Made by a program: the position numbers and the translations under genes. From contig CABXEK010000005.1 of NCBI GenBank assembly GCA_902511185.1, positions 5,001-43,267 of the forward strand: a DNA stretch of 38,267 nucleotides, read 5' to 3'. Of the stretch, positions 30,036 through 38,267 are shown piece after piece (positions within the stretch are counted from its first letter, which is position 1; each line of letters opens with the position of its first letter). The DNA comes from an uncultured Pelagibacteraceae bacterium. GTDB taxonomy: Bacteria; Pseudomonadota; Alphaproteobacteria; Pelagibacterales; Pelagibacteraceae. The notes below the pieces were generated by a model. The model saw only the letters and a list, made by a program, of their open reading frames with translations. It was not told the DNA's origin and searched no databases.

Positions 30036-30691
30036 TGAATAAAAGAAAAAATATTATTAAAATTGCAATTGACTCACCTGCAGCTGCAGGAGCTGGAACA
30101 TTAGCAAAAGCAATATCTAAACATTATAATCTTTTTTATTTAGATACTGGAAAAATTTATAGAATGATTGCTTATTTAAAGATAAAATTTCCAAAAAAAT
30201 TTAGTCAAAGTTTTATAAAATCAAAAATTAAAAATCTTAAAGTCAAAGATCTTGCAAATAAAGCTCTTTTATCAGATGAAGTAGGAACAGAAGCGTCAAT
30301 TATTTCAAAAGTAAAAAGTACAAGAAAACTTATTCATTCCTTTCAGCTAAATTTTGCCTACAATCCTCCAAAAAAGTACAATGGATCATGTCTGGATGGT
30401 AGAGATATTACCTATAATATTGTGCCAGATGCAGACTTTAAATTCTTTATTACAGCAAACATCAAAATAAGAGCATTGAGAAGATATAAAGAGCTAAAAA
30501 GTCTAAAAAAAAAGATTTCTTATCAAGAGGTCCTTAAAAGTATCCAAAAACGTGATAAAAATGACCTTAATAGAAAAATTTCACCATTGAAGAAAACTAA
30601 AGATTCAGTGTTGCTAAATACATCGAAACTTACTAAAAGAGCGTGTTTTTTAAAAATAAAAAAAATTATAGACAGGAAACTTAATACTTAA
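30035..30691 (+). CDS. cmk: Cytidylate kinase homolog with altered Walker-A
   Basis: IAIDSPAAAGAGTLAKAI, FYLDTGKIYRMIAYL, LDGRDITYNIVPDADFKFFITA, RRYKEL; adjacent aroA and rpsA. Confidence 0.93.
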   Translation: MNKRKNIIKIAIDSPAAAGAGTLAKAISKHYNLFYLDTGKIYRMIAYLKIKFPKKFSQSFIKSKIKNLKVKDLANKALLSDEVGTEASIISKVKSTRKLIHSFQLNFAYNPPKKYNGSCLDGRDITYNIVPDADFKFFITANIKIRALRRYKELKSLKKKISYQEVLKSIQKRDKNDLNRKISPLKKTKDSVLLNTSKLTKRACFLKIKKIIDRKLNT

Positions 30692-32418
30692 TGGAAATAT
30701 TTAAAGACTTATCTAATCCAGCATCTCTAGAATTCGAAAAATTACTTAATAGCCAGCTCTCTAAAATCCAAATTGAAGAAGGTAAAATTATAGAAGGCAA
30801 GATTAATAAAGTTACAGAAAAGTTTGTTTTCTTGTTTGTTGAAGGTCTAAAAAGTGAACCTGTATTAGATATCAATGAGTTAAAAAGTATGGGTCTTACT
30901 GATAAGATAAAAATAGGCGAAACAATTCCTGTATTGTTAGAAAAAATTGAAGACAAACATGGTGAAGTACTAGTATCAGCTAGTAAAGCTCAAAAAATTA
31001 AAGGTTGGGATAAGCTTGTTGAGGCTTATGAAAAAAATGAACCCATCATGGGTAAAATTACCTCGAAATGTAAAGGTGGATGTATTGTTGAACATATAGA
31101 TACAGGCTCTTTAATGTTTTTGCCAGGATCACAAATTAGTGACAAACCATTAAAAGATATTAGTCATTTAATGAACGAACCTCAAAAGTTTGCTTTAATT
31201 AAATTAGATAAAATTAGAGGAAATGCTTGTGTTTCACGTAGAGAAATCATTTCATCATTTAAAAAAGAAGACAAGATTAAAATAATAGAAAAATATAAAG
31301 TTGGAGATGTCATTAAAGGTGCAGAAGTTAAAGGTTATAGTTCTTTTGGATGTTTTTTTAATGTCAATGGTGAGTTAGATGTATTAGTTCACTTACAAGA
31401 AATATCTTATTCTAGAGTAAATCATCCTGATGAAGTTTTTAATATTGGTGAAAAACATGATTTAAAAGTAATCACCGTAGATAAAGAAAAACTACAAGTT
31501 GGCTGTTCTGTAAAACAATTATCTCCTGACCCTTTCGAGCATATTGAAAACTATGAATTGAATAAAATTTATAAAGTTAAGGTTGTAAAATTAATGGATT
31601 TTGGTGCGTTTTGTGAATTAGAACCAGGTCTAACAACACTGTTACATTCAAGTGAACTTAGTTGGACTAAGAAAAACTTATCAGCCAAAAAAATGTTTAA
31701 AGTTGGAGATGAGATAGATTGTATAATCACTGAAATCGATAAAGAAAAAAGACGTGTTGCAATCTCACATAGATTAACACAAGAAAATCCATTTGAAACA
31801 TTTGAAAAAAAATATCCTGTTGGAACAATTGTTGAGGGTGAGGTTGTTAATAAAAATGAATATTCTTTATTTCTTAAAGTTGAAGACTTAGATGTAGATG
31901 CATTTTTACACTGCAATGATTTAACATATCTTAACAATGGTGAAGAAGAATTAGAAAAGTATAAAAAAACTGATAAAATTAAAGTTAAAGTACTTGAAAT
32001 AAAAGCTTCAGAGCAAAAAATTAGAGTTGGCTTAAGACAAACTCAAGCTGATCCTTTTGATTGGTTCAAAGATAAATCTAAAAACCAAACAATTACAGTT
32101 AAGGTTATATCAACTGACAACAAAGGTTTAACTGTTAGACCCGAAAATTGTGATATGGATTTTCAAATTAAAAAATCGGCAATCGCAATTAATGCTGCTG
32201 ATGCAAGACCAAGCAGATGGACAGGTGGAGAGAAACTTGACTGTGCTATTGCTGATCTTGATTTAGGCAAAAGAAAAGTAACTTTAAGTATTAAGCTATT
32301 AGAAGAGATCGAGAAAAAAGAGGCTTTAGACAAATATGGGTCTGAAGGTTCAGGTAAAAACCTTCCATTTTCATCACTTTCTGAAGATTTAAAGAAAAAA
32401 GAAGAAGATAAAGAATAA
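30691..32418 (+). CDS. rpsA: 30S ribosomal protein S1
   Basis: 575 aa with repeated S1 domains; cmk-rpsA-ihfB order. Confidence 0.97.
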   Translation: MEIFKDLSNPASLEFEKLLNSQLSKIQIEEGKIIEGKINKVTEKFVFLFVEGLKSEPVLDINELKSMGLTDKIKIGETIPVLLEKIEDKHGEVLVSASKAQKIKGWDKLVEAYEKNEPIMGKITSKCKGGCIVEHIDTGSLMFLPGSQISDKPLKDISHLMNEPQKFALIKLDKIRGNACVSRREIISSFKKEDKIKIIEKYKVGDVIKGAEVKGYSSFGCFFNVNGELDVLVHLQEISYSRVNHPDEVFNIGEKHDLKVITVDKEKLQVGCSVKQLSPDPFEHIENYELNKIYKVKVVKLMDFGAFCELEPGLTTLLHSSELSWTKKNLSAKKMFKVGDEIDCIITEIDKEKRRVAISHRLTQENPFETFEKKYPVGTIVEGEVVNKNEYSLFLKVEDLDVDAFLHCNDLTYLNNGEEELEKYKKTDKIKVKVLEIKASEQKIRVGLRQTQADPFDWFKDKSKNQTITVKVISTDNKGLTVRPENCDMDFQIKKSAIAINAADARPSRWTGGEKLDCAIADLDLGKRKVTLSIKLLEEIEKKEALDKYGSEGSGKNLPFSSLSEDLKKKEEDKE

Positions 32419-32430
32419 AAGAAGAATAAA

Positions 32431-32721
32431 TTGGCTATTGTAAAATCAAAGCTTTTAAAACAACTTTCCAAAAACTATCCCAATTTTCTTAAAAAAGACC
32501 TCGAAAAATTTATTAATATAATTTTAAGCGAAATTAAATTTGCCTTAAAAAGAGGCGATCGCGTTGAACTAAGAGGTTTTGGTGTCTTTTCAACAAATAA
32601 CCAAAAAGCCCGTATATCAAGGAACCCTAAAACAGGTGAAAAAGTAAATACCCCAGAAAAGAAAACAATTCACTTTAAAATGTCAAAAGACTTGTTTAAA
32701 AAATTAAACGATGAAACATAA
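32431..32721 (+). CDS. ihfB: Integration host factor subunit beta
   Basis: GDRVELRGFGVFSTNNQKARISRNPKTGEKVNTPEKKTIHFK; TTG start codon. Confidence 0.94.
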   Translation: MAIVKSKLLKQLSKNYPNFLKKDLEKFINIILSEIKFALKRGDRVELRGFGVFSTNNQKARISRNPKTGEKVNTPEKKTIHFKMSKDLFKKLNDET

Positions 32722-33403
32722 AAACATTTTTGTTGCTTGTGACACCTCTAATTTAAGTGAAATAAAAAAAATTATAAAACAAACACAAACAAAAAAGCTC
32801 AACGTTGTTCCTAAATTCGGCTTACAATTTTTTTACTCAAAAAGTGGACGAAAATTTTTAGAAAAATTTAAAAAAGACTTTTGGCTTGATTTAAAAATTA
32901 ACGATATTCCACAAACAGCATTATCTGCATTGGACAGCTTAAAAGATCTAAAAAGATGCAAATATATAACTGTTCATGTAAATGGTGGTCTGGAGATGCT
33001 AAAAGTTATTAAAAAGAAAACTAAGTCAATTAATAAAGATTTAAAAGTCCTTGGAGTTACAATTCTGACAAGTCTTAATAATAAATCGCTTAAAGAGATG
33101 GGTCACACAAAGTCTGTAGAGCAATTAGTATTAAAACAAGCTGGTTTAATAAAAAAATCAGGTTGTGATGGTATAGTTTGCTCTGCGCAAGAAGCTAAAA
33201 TGGTTAGAAAAAAATTTAAAAAGTTATTTATTGTAACACCTGGAATAAGATTACCTGGAGATAATGCCAACGATCAATCAAGAGTAATGACTCCTAATGA
33301 TGCTTTTAAAAGTAAAGTGTCAGGTATTGTAATAGGAAGATCGTTAATAAAAGGAAATATCAAAAATAATACACAAAGATTAATTGACCACTTAAATAAA
33401 TGA
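32711..33403 (+). CDS. pyrF: Orotidine 5'-phosphate decarboxylase
   Basis: FWLDLKINDIPQTALSAL (D-K-D catalytic array), TVHVNGG, TPGIRLPGDNANDQSRVMTPNDA, VIGRSL. Confidence 0.95.
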   Translation: MKHKNIFVACDTSNLSEIKKIIKQTQTKKLNVVPKFGLQFFYSKSGRKFLEKFKKDFWLDLKINDIPQTALSALDSLKDLKRCKYITVHVNGGLEMLKVIKKKTKSINKDLKVLGVTILTSLNNKSLKEMGHTKSVEQLVLKQAGLIKKSGCDGIVCSAQEAKMVRKKFKKLFIVTPGIRLPGDNANDQSRVMTPNDAFKSKVSGIVIGRSLIKGNIKNNTQRLIDHLNK

Positions 33404-34029
33404 TCAAGGGTTCTAAAATCTGTGGGATCTCAGATCTTGATACTCTCGATTTTATAATTAATCATCCCTATCCACCTCAATTTATCGGTTTTATTTGTAA
33501 TTATAAAAAAAGCTCAAGATATGTTGGTGTTGAAAAGCTAAACGAGCTATTAAAATTAGATAAAAAGAAATCTAATTTTGTAGCAGTACTTGTAAAACCA
33601 GATGAGACTATTTTAGAAGAAGTTAAACATCTTCCTTTTGATTATTATCAAATTTATGACTGCACAGCTGAAAAAATAAAAGAAATCAAATTAAAGTATA
33701 ATAAAAAAATTATTACTGCACTAACTATAAAAGATGAAACTGATGTTGAAAAATATCAATTATTTTCTGAGGTGACTGATATTTATTTATTTGATAGCAA
33801 AGGCTACGAAAAAAGTATGGCTTTTGACCACTCGCTAATTGAAAAAATAAAGATCAATAAGCCGTTAATGATAGCAGGAAACATTCAAGTGAATGATAAC
33901 CTTGATAATTATAAAGAAATAGCAGATATTATAGATATATCTGGGGGTCTTGAAACTTCTGGGATAAAAGATAAATCCAAAATAGATATATTTTTAAATA
34001 AGGTGGAACAGTTACAAAATGAAACTTAA
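33400..34029 (+). CDS. trpF: Phosphoribosylanthranilate isomerase homolog (divergent)
   Basis: SKICGISDLDTLDF start, SSRYV, ISGGLETSGIKDKSKI; immediately upstream of trpB/trpA. Confidence 0.82.
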   Translation: MIKGSKICGISDLDTLDFIINHPYPPQFIGFICNYKKSSRYVGVEKLNELLKLDKKKSNFVAVLVKPDETILEEVKHLPFDYYQIYDCTAEKIKEIKLKYNKKIITALTIKDETDVEKYQLFSEVTDIYLFDSKGYEKSMAFDHSLIEKIKINKPLMIAGNIQVNDNLDNYKEIADIIDISGGLETSGIKDKSKIDIFLNKVEQLQNET

Positions 34030-35248
34030 AAAGAGAATTCCTTTAATTGACCAGCACGATCAACATGGCTTTTGGGGTGGTAAATTTGGAGGAAGTTTTA
34101 TTCCTGAGACTTTAAAAAAACCTGTAGAAGATTTAACAAACGAATTTAAAAAACTAAGAAAAGATAAAAAATTTCTAAAAAAAAGAGATTTTTATTTTAA
34201 AAACTATATTGGAACCCCTACATCATTTGTAAAACTAGATAATCTAACTAATCATTTAGGCGGTGCTCAAATTTGGGCAAAGGTTGTCTCTGAAGCTAAT
34301 GGAGGTGCGCATAAAATATATAATGCAACTGTTCATGCTCTTATTTGCAAAGCAATGGGCAAGAAATATATCGTAGGCGATACTGGAGCTGGCTACGCGG
34401 GAAAAATGCTTAGTATGGCTGCTAAAAAATTTGGCCTTAAGTGTAAGATATTCATGGGTGCAAAGGATATTAAAAGACAAAAGCCTAACTGTGATGCAAT
34501 GAAAAAAAATGGAGCTGAAATAGTTCCAGTTTATTCAGGTAGTCAAACACTAGTAGATGCTGTGAGTGAATGTATGAGATACTGGGTGTCTAATTGTGAT
34601 AACACTCATATGTGTGTTGGAAGCACAGTAGGACCTAATATATTTGTTAAAATCTGTGGTTGGAGTACCGCACAAATCTCTAGAGAATTAAAAGTTCAAT
34701 TAAAATCAGAGTTTAAAAAAATTCCAAATAAAATAAAATTAATTAACTGTGTTGGTGGAGGAAGCTCTGCTTATGGTTTTTGGAGTGAATTTATTGATTA
34801 CGATAGAAAACAAATTGAATTAATTGGTGTTGAGGCTGGTGGACCTAAAAAATCAAAACTTCATGCAGCGCCATTAAGTCAAAATGCTAAAATTGGAATT
34901 TTGCATGGTGCAGCATCTTATCTTTGTCAAAATAGTGAAGGACAAATCAATGATACAGAGTCTATTAGTGCTGGATTAGATTATCCAGGTGTTAGCCCTA
35001 TTCACTGTTTTTTAAAAGATACTAAAAGAGCAAGATATACTTATGCAACAGATGAGGATGCTCTTAATGCACATGTAATGGTTACAAAATATGAAAATTT
35101 GAATCCAAGTTTAGAACCTAGTCATGCATTTGCAGAAGCAATTAAAATCGCACCTAAATTAAGTAAAGATACAATCATCATTGTAAATTCATGTGGGGAT
35201 GCAAAAAAAGATCGAGATATTTTAAGAGAAAGATTGGGTAAAAGATAA
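34019..35248 (+). CDS. trpB: Tryptophan synthase beta chain homolog (divergent active-site motifs)
   Basis: GKFGGSFIPETL, GGAHKIYNA (PLP Lys), DTGAGYAG, CVGGGSSAYG, SISAGLDYPGVSP, LEPSHAFAEA. Confidence 0.9.
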   Translation: MKLKKRIPLIDQHDQHGFWGGKFGGSFIPETLKKPVEDLTNEFKKLRKDKKFLKKRDFYFKNYIGTPTSFVKLDNLTNHLGGAQIWAKVVSEANGGAHKIYNATVHALICKAMGKKYIVGDTGAGYAGKMLSMAAKKFGLKCKIFMGAKDIKRQKPNCDAMKKNGAEIVPVYSGSQTLVDAVSECMRYWVSNCDNTHMCVGSTVGPNIFVKICGWSTAQISRELKVQLKSEFKKIPNKIKLINCVGGGSSAYGFWSEFIDYDRKQIELIGVEAGGPKKSKLHAAPLSQNAKIGILHGAASYLCQNSEGQINDTESISAGLDYPGVSPIHCFLKDTKRARYTYATDEDALNAHVMVTKYENLNPSLEPSHAFAEAIKIAPKLSKDTIIIVNSCGDAKKDRDILRERLGKR

Positions 35249-36048
35249 TGGCCTCTTTATTAAGTCAAGCATTTAAAAATGCAAAAAATGAAAATAGACC
35301 TGCCCTACTTACTTATACAGTTGCAGGTGATAACACTAAAAAGAAATCATTAGAGATACTTAAATCAATTTCTAATTATGCAGATATCTGTGAACTAGGA
35401 TTTCCTCATAACACTCCAATTGCTGATGGTGGCCAAATTCAAACCAGTGCATACCGTGCTATTAAAAATGGGATTAAAATCAATGATGTTTTTTCAATAG
35501 CAAACGATTTTAAAAAATCAAATAAAACTAAACCAATTATTTTAATGGGTTATTACAATATGATCTTTCAATATAATGAAAATAAATTTTTAGATAAATG
35601 TAAAAAAGTTAAAGTTGATGGTTTAATAGTGGTAGATCTTCCTTATCCTGAAAATAAAAAATTTGCTACTAAATGTAAAAAAAGAGGAATTAACTTTATC
35701 CAATTAGTTTCTCCTACTACATCCTCGATAAGATTAAAAAAAATTATCAAAGACTCTCATGATATGGTTTATTACATTAGCATGCTCTCAACTACAGGAG
35801 GAAAACTGAAAGTTTCTCCTAAAAAAATACTTGAAAGATACAGCAAAATTAAAAATCATAATAAATCAAAAAATGTTGTCATTGGATTTGGAATTACAGA
35901 AAAAACTATAAAATCTCTAAAAAAAGCTGATGGATTAGTGGTTGGAAGTGCAATTTGCAAAGAAATTTCAAACTCAATTAAAAAGAGACAAAATCCTGTC
36001 ACAAATGTTACTAATATCGTGAAGAGATTAAAAAATAAAATTAAATGA
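35248..36048 (+). CDS. trpA: Tryptophan synthase alpha chain homolog (divergent)
   Basis: LLTYTVAGDNTKKKSLEIL, CELGFPHNTPIADGGQIQ, VDGLIVVDLPYPE, FGITEKTIKSLKKADGLVVGSAICK. Confidence 0.88.
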   Translation: MASLLSQAFKNAKNENRPALLTYTVAGDNTKKKSLEILKSISNYADICELGFPHNTPIADGGQIQTSAYRAIKNGIKINDVFSIANDFKKSNKTKPIILMGYYNMIFQYNENKFLDKCKKVKVDGLIVVDLPYPENKKFATKCKKRGINFIQLVSPTTSSIRLKKIIKDSHDMVYYISMLSTTGGKLKVSPKKILERYSKIKNHNKSKNVVIGFGITEKTIKSLKKADGLVVGSAICKEISNSIKKRQNPVTNVTNIVKRLKNKIK

Positions 36049-36974
36049 ACTGGATTACTAAGATAATAAAAGCAGGTGAAAAGATCAAAACTGCTTTTCA
36101 TGAAAGAGCTACAAAAGACGATATCGAAAAAAGTGATTGGACCAGTTGTTGTAGAGGCCCCATTCTTAAAAAAGATTTAGAGCAAAACTTATGGGTTTGC
36201 CCAGATTGTAATAAGCATCATCGAATTAAACCAAACCAAAGATTTGATATTTTATTTGGTAAAAATAATTATGAAGTATTTAAGACCCCAATTCCAAAAG
36301 ATGATCCATTGAATTGGACAGATTCTAAATCTTATAAAGATAGATTAAAAGCTGCTCGTAAAAAAACGGGTATGGAATGTGGAATGATGGTTGCGTGTGG
36401 AACTATCAATAACATAAAAATTACTGCAGTTGCATCAGACTTTGATTTTCTAGGCGCTTCAATGGCTGCTGCTGAAGGAGAAGCATTTTTATATGGAATT
36501 CAGCATGCAATAGAAAACAGAACCCCTTTTTTATGTATCAGTGCTGGAGGTGGAATGAGAATGATGGAAAGTCTAATTTCACTTTCTCAAATGACTAGAA
36601 CAACCCTTGCAATCAATGAATTAAAGAAAAATGGTTTACCTTATTTAGTATGTATTACAGACCCAACAGCAGGTGGAATTACAGCTTCTTATGCAATGTT
36701 AGGAGATATTCATATCGCTGAACCTGGTGCATTAATTGCTTTTGCAGGAGCAAGAGTTATTCAAGGAACAGTTAAAGAAGAATTGCCTGAAGGATTTCAG
36801 AAAAGTGAATATGTGGAAAAAACAGGTTTTGTTGATTTAATTGTTGAGCGTAAAGATCTTGCATCCAAAATAGGAACTTTATTATCAATATTGTTAAAGC
36901 AAAATTCTGTTATAAGTTCTGAGCAAAATGAAACTTCAGAAGATAGTCAATCGCTTACAAGAGCTGCATCCTAA
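36045..36974 (+). CDS. accD: Acetyl-CoA carboxylase carboxyltransferase subunit beta
   Basis: CCRGPILKKDLEQNLWVCPDCNKHHRI, VASDFDFLGASMAAAEGEAF, SAGGGMRMMESLISLSQM, TDPTAGGITASYAMLGDIHIAEPGALIAFAGARVI. Confidence 0.96.
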   Translation: MNWITKIIKAGEKIKTAFHERATKDDIEKSDWTSCCRGPILKKDLEQNLWVCPDCNKHHRIKPNQRFDILFGKNNYEVFKTPIPKDDPLNWTDSKSYKDRLKAARKKTGMECGMMVACGTINNIKITAVASDFDFLGASMAAAEGEAFLYGIQHAIENRTPFLCISAGGGMRMMESLISLSQMTRTTLAINELKKNGLPYLVCITDPTAGGITASYAMLGDIHIAEPGALIAFAGARVIQGTVKEELPEGFQKSEYVEKTGFVDLIVERKDLASKIGTLLSILLKQNSVISSEQNETSEDSQSLTRAAS

Positions 36975-38196
36975 AGAAATAGATCTTAGTTTAGATCGTA
37001 TTCAAAATCTCTGTCAAAGATTAGGAAATCCTCAAGATAAACTTAAGGCAATTTCAATTGTAGGAACCAATGGAAAGTATTCAACCATCCAAGCAATGTT
37101 TGCTATTTTAAAAGAAGCAAATATTAAATGTAATATTTATACTAGTCCTCATATTAAAAGTATTAATGAACGGTTTGTTTTTAATAATGAAGAACTTAAT
37201 GATGAAGAATTAGCAAACTTATTTGAAGAAATTGAAAGTGCAAATAATAACGAACCCATTACCTTTTTTGAGATATTAACTGCAGCTTATTTTCTAAAAG
37301 CTTCTCAATATCCAGATAATATCAATCTAATAGAAACTGGCTTATTTCATAGGTTTGACGCGACTAATATCCTTAAAACTAATCTAGCTAGTATTATAAC
37401 TTCTATTGGTCTTGATCATTTAGATTGGCTACCTAAAAATGAACAAACTGTTGAAAAAATTATTTATGAGAAAACTTCAACTCTTTTAAATTCAAATATT
37501 ATAGTTGCAAAACAAAGTTCTAAAGAAATTACAGATTGTATTAAAAAAATAATATCAAATAATAGTTCAAACAAGTTTTTTCATAATGAAAATTATAGTT
37601 TTACAATGAAAGAAAACGATTTCTTTTATTATGAGGATCAATTAGGTGGAATAAAATTGCCAAAACCTAATGTTAAAGGTCAATTTCAATTAGAAAATAT
37701 CTCAACTGCAATTGCAACGTTAAAAACTATTAAAGATTTTGATTTAAAAGATGAGCATATCCAGCAGGGAATTACAAAAATAAACAGTATTGCAAGATTA
37801 CAAGAAATTAAATCTGGTAAACTTAAAGAGCTTGCAAAAGAACATCAACTTTTTGTTGATGGCTCACATAATCCTTTAGGGGCAAAAGTATTAAATGAAT
37901 ATTTAGAAAGTTTAAATTGCGACAAACATATCATCTTGGGAATGATGGCTAATAAAGATCATAATGAGTATATGAGTTATTTTAAGGATGTTAAAACCTT
38001 GACCACTATAGATATCCCAAATCAACCAAACTCCATTAAAGGAAAAAAGCTTAAAGATAAGCTAAATAGCTTCAAAAATATCAATTACCAAGAAAGTATA
38101 CAGGATGCTATCAGATCAATTCCGGTCAAGGAAAACGATATTATCCTAATTACTGGATCTTTATATCTTGCTGGAGAAGTATTGAATTTAAATTAG
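36928..38196 (+). CDS. folC: Folylpolyglutamate synthase / dihydrofolate synthase homolog
   Basis: VGTNGKYSTIQAMF, YTSPHIKSINERF, ETGLFHRFDATNI, ITSIGLDHLDWL, VDGSHNPLGAK; overlaps the accD 3' end in another frame. Confidence 0.92.
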   Translation: MKLQKIVNRLQELHPKEIDLSLDRIQNLCQRLGNPQDKLKAISIVGTNGKYSTIQAMFAILKEANIKCNIYTSPHIKSINERFVFNNEELNDEELANLFEEIESANNNEPITFFEILTAAYFLKASQYPDNINLIETGLFHRFDATNILKTNLASIITSIGLDHLDWLPKNEQTVEKIIYEKTSTLLNSNIIVAKQSSKEITDCIKKIISNNSSNKFFHNENYSFTMKENDFFYYEDQLGGIKLPKPNVKGQFQLENISTAIATLKTIKDFDLKDEHIQQGITKINSIARLQEIKSGKLKELAKEHQLFVDGSHNPLGAKVLNEYLESLNCDKHIILGMMANKDHNEYMSYFKDVKTLTTIDIPNQPNSIKGKKLKDKLNSFKNINYQESIQDAIRSIPVKENDIILITGSLYLAGEVLNLN

Positions 38197-38267
38197 ATAT
38201 TTTTATCTAAAAATTCTTTCATGTGGCTTTCAGGAACTCCACCAACTTTTCTATCTACTTCAACACC
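38193..38267 (-). CDS. trxA: Thioredoxin, C-terminal fragment (runs off window end)
   Basis: Minus-strand translation GVEVDRKVGGVPESHMKEFLDKNI* resembles the thioredoxin C-terminus (...KVG..s...LKEFLD..); folC-trxA adjacency is common in Alphaproteobacteria. Confidence 0.8.
   Translation of the reverse strand, partial: GVEVDRKVGGVPESHMKEFLDKNI

Noticed and set aside
30077-30090. 14-bp perfect palindrome CCTGCAGCTGCAGG in cmk
   Set aside because: Arises from consecutive Pro-Ala-Ala-Ala-Gly codons at the P-loop; no second copy noticed, probably coincidental.

Overview
AT-rich chromosomal window that reads as core genome of a streamlined SAR11/Pelagibacterales-type alphaproteobacterium. This is inferred from gene order, very low GC, tiny intergenic gaps and a tandem glycine riboswitch in front of malate synthase. 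Contents: (i) the 5' part of an rRNA operon on the minus strand (16S, tRNA-Ile(GAT), tRNA-Ala(TGC), 5' end of 23S); (ii) about 32 housekeeping protein genes covering cell wall, translation, isoprenoid, Arg/Lys/Phe/Trp/aromatic biosynthesis, KDO/LPS, Sec, DNA polymerase III, recombination, fatty-acid, folate and pyrimidine synthesis, plus GcrA; (iii) structured RNAs (glycine riboswitch, SRP RNA). I see no CRISPR array, prophage, transposon, toxin-antitoxin or recognisable defence system. The points most worth a second look are: a cytidylate kinase homolog whose Walker-A lysine is replaced by Ala; a trpF-trpB-trpA block whose three proteins all deviate at normally conserved catalytic or ligand motifs; an altered P-loop in FolC; a 22-bp dyad upstream of gcrA; a 16S processing stem with a competing leader hairpin; lptC directly abutting lptB with no lptA; a membrane-helix extension on AccA; and all seven convergent gene junctions being overlapping or separated by 5 bp or less. 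Product calls come from motif recognition by eye; no searches were run.
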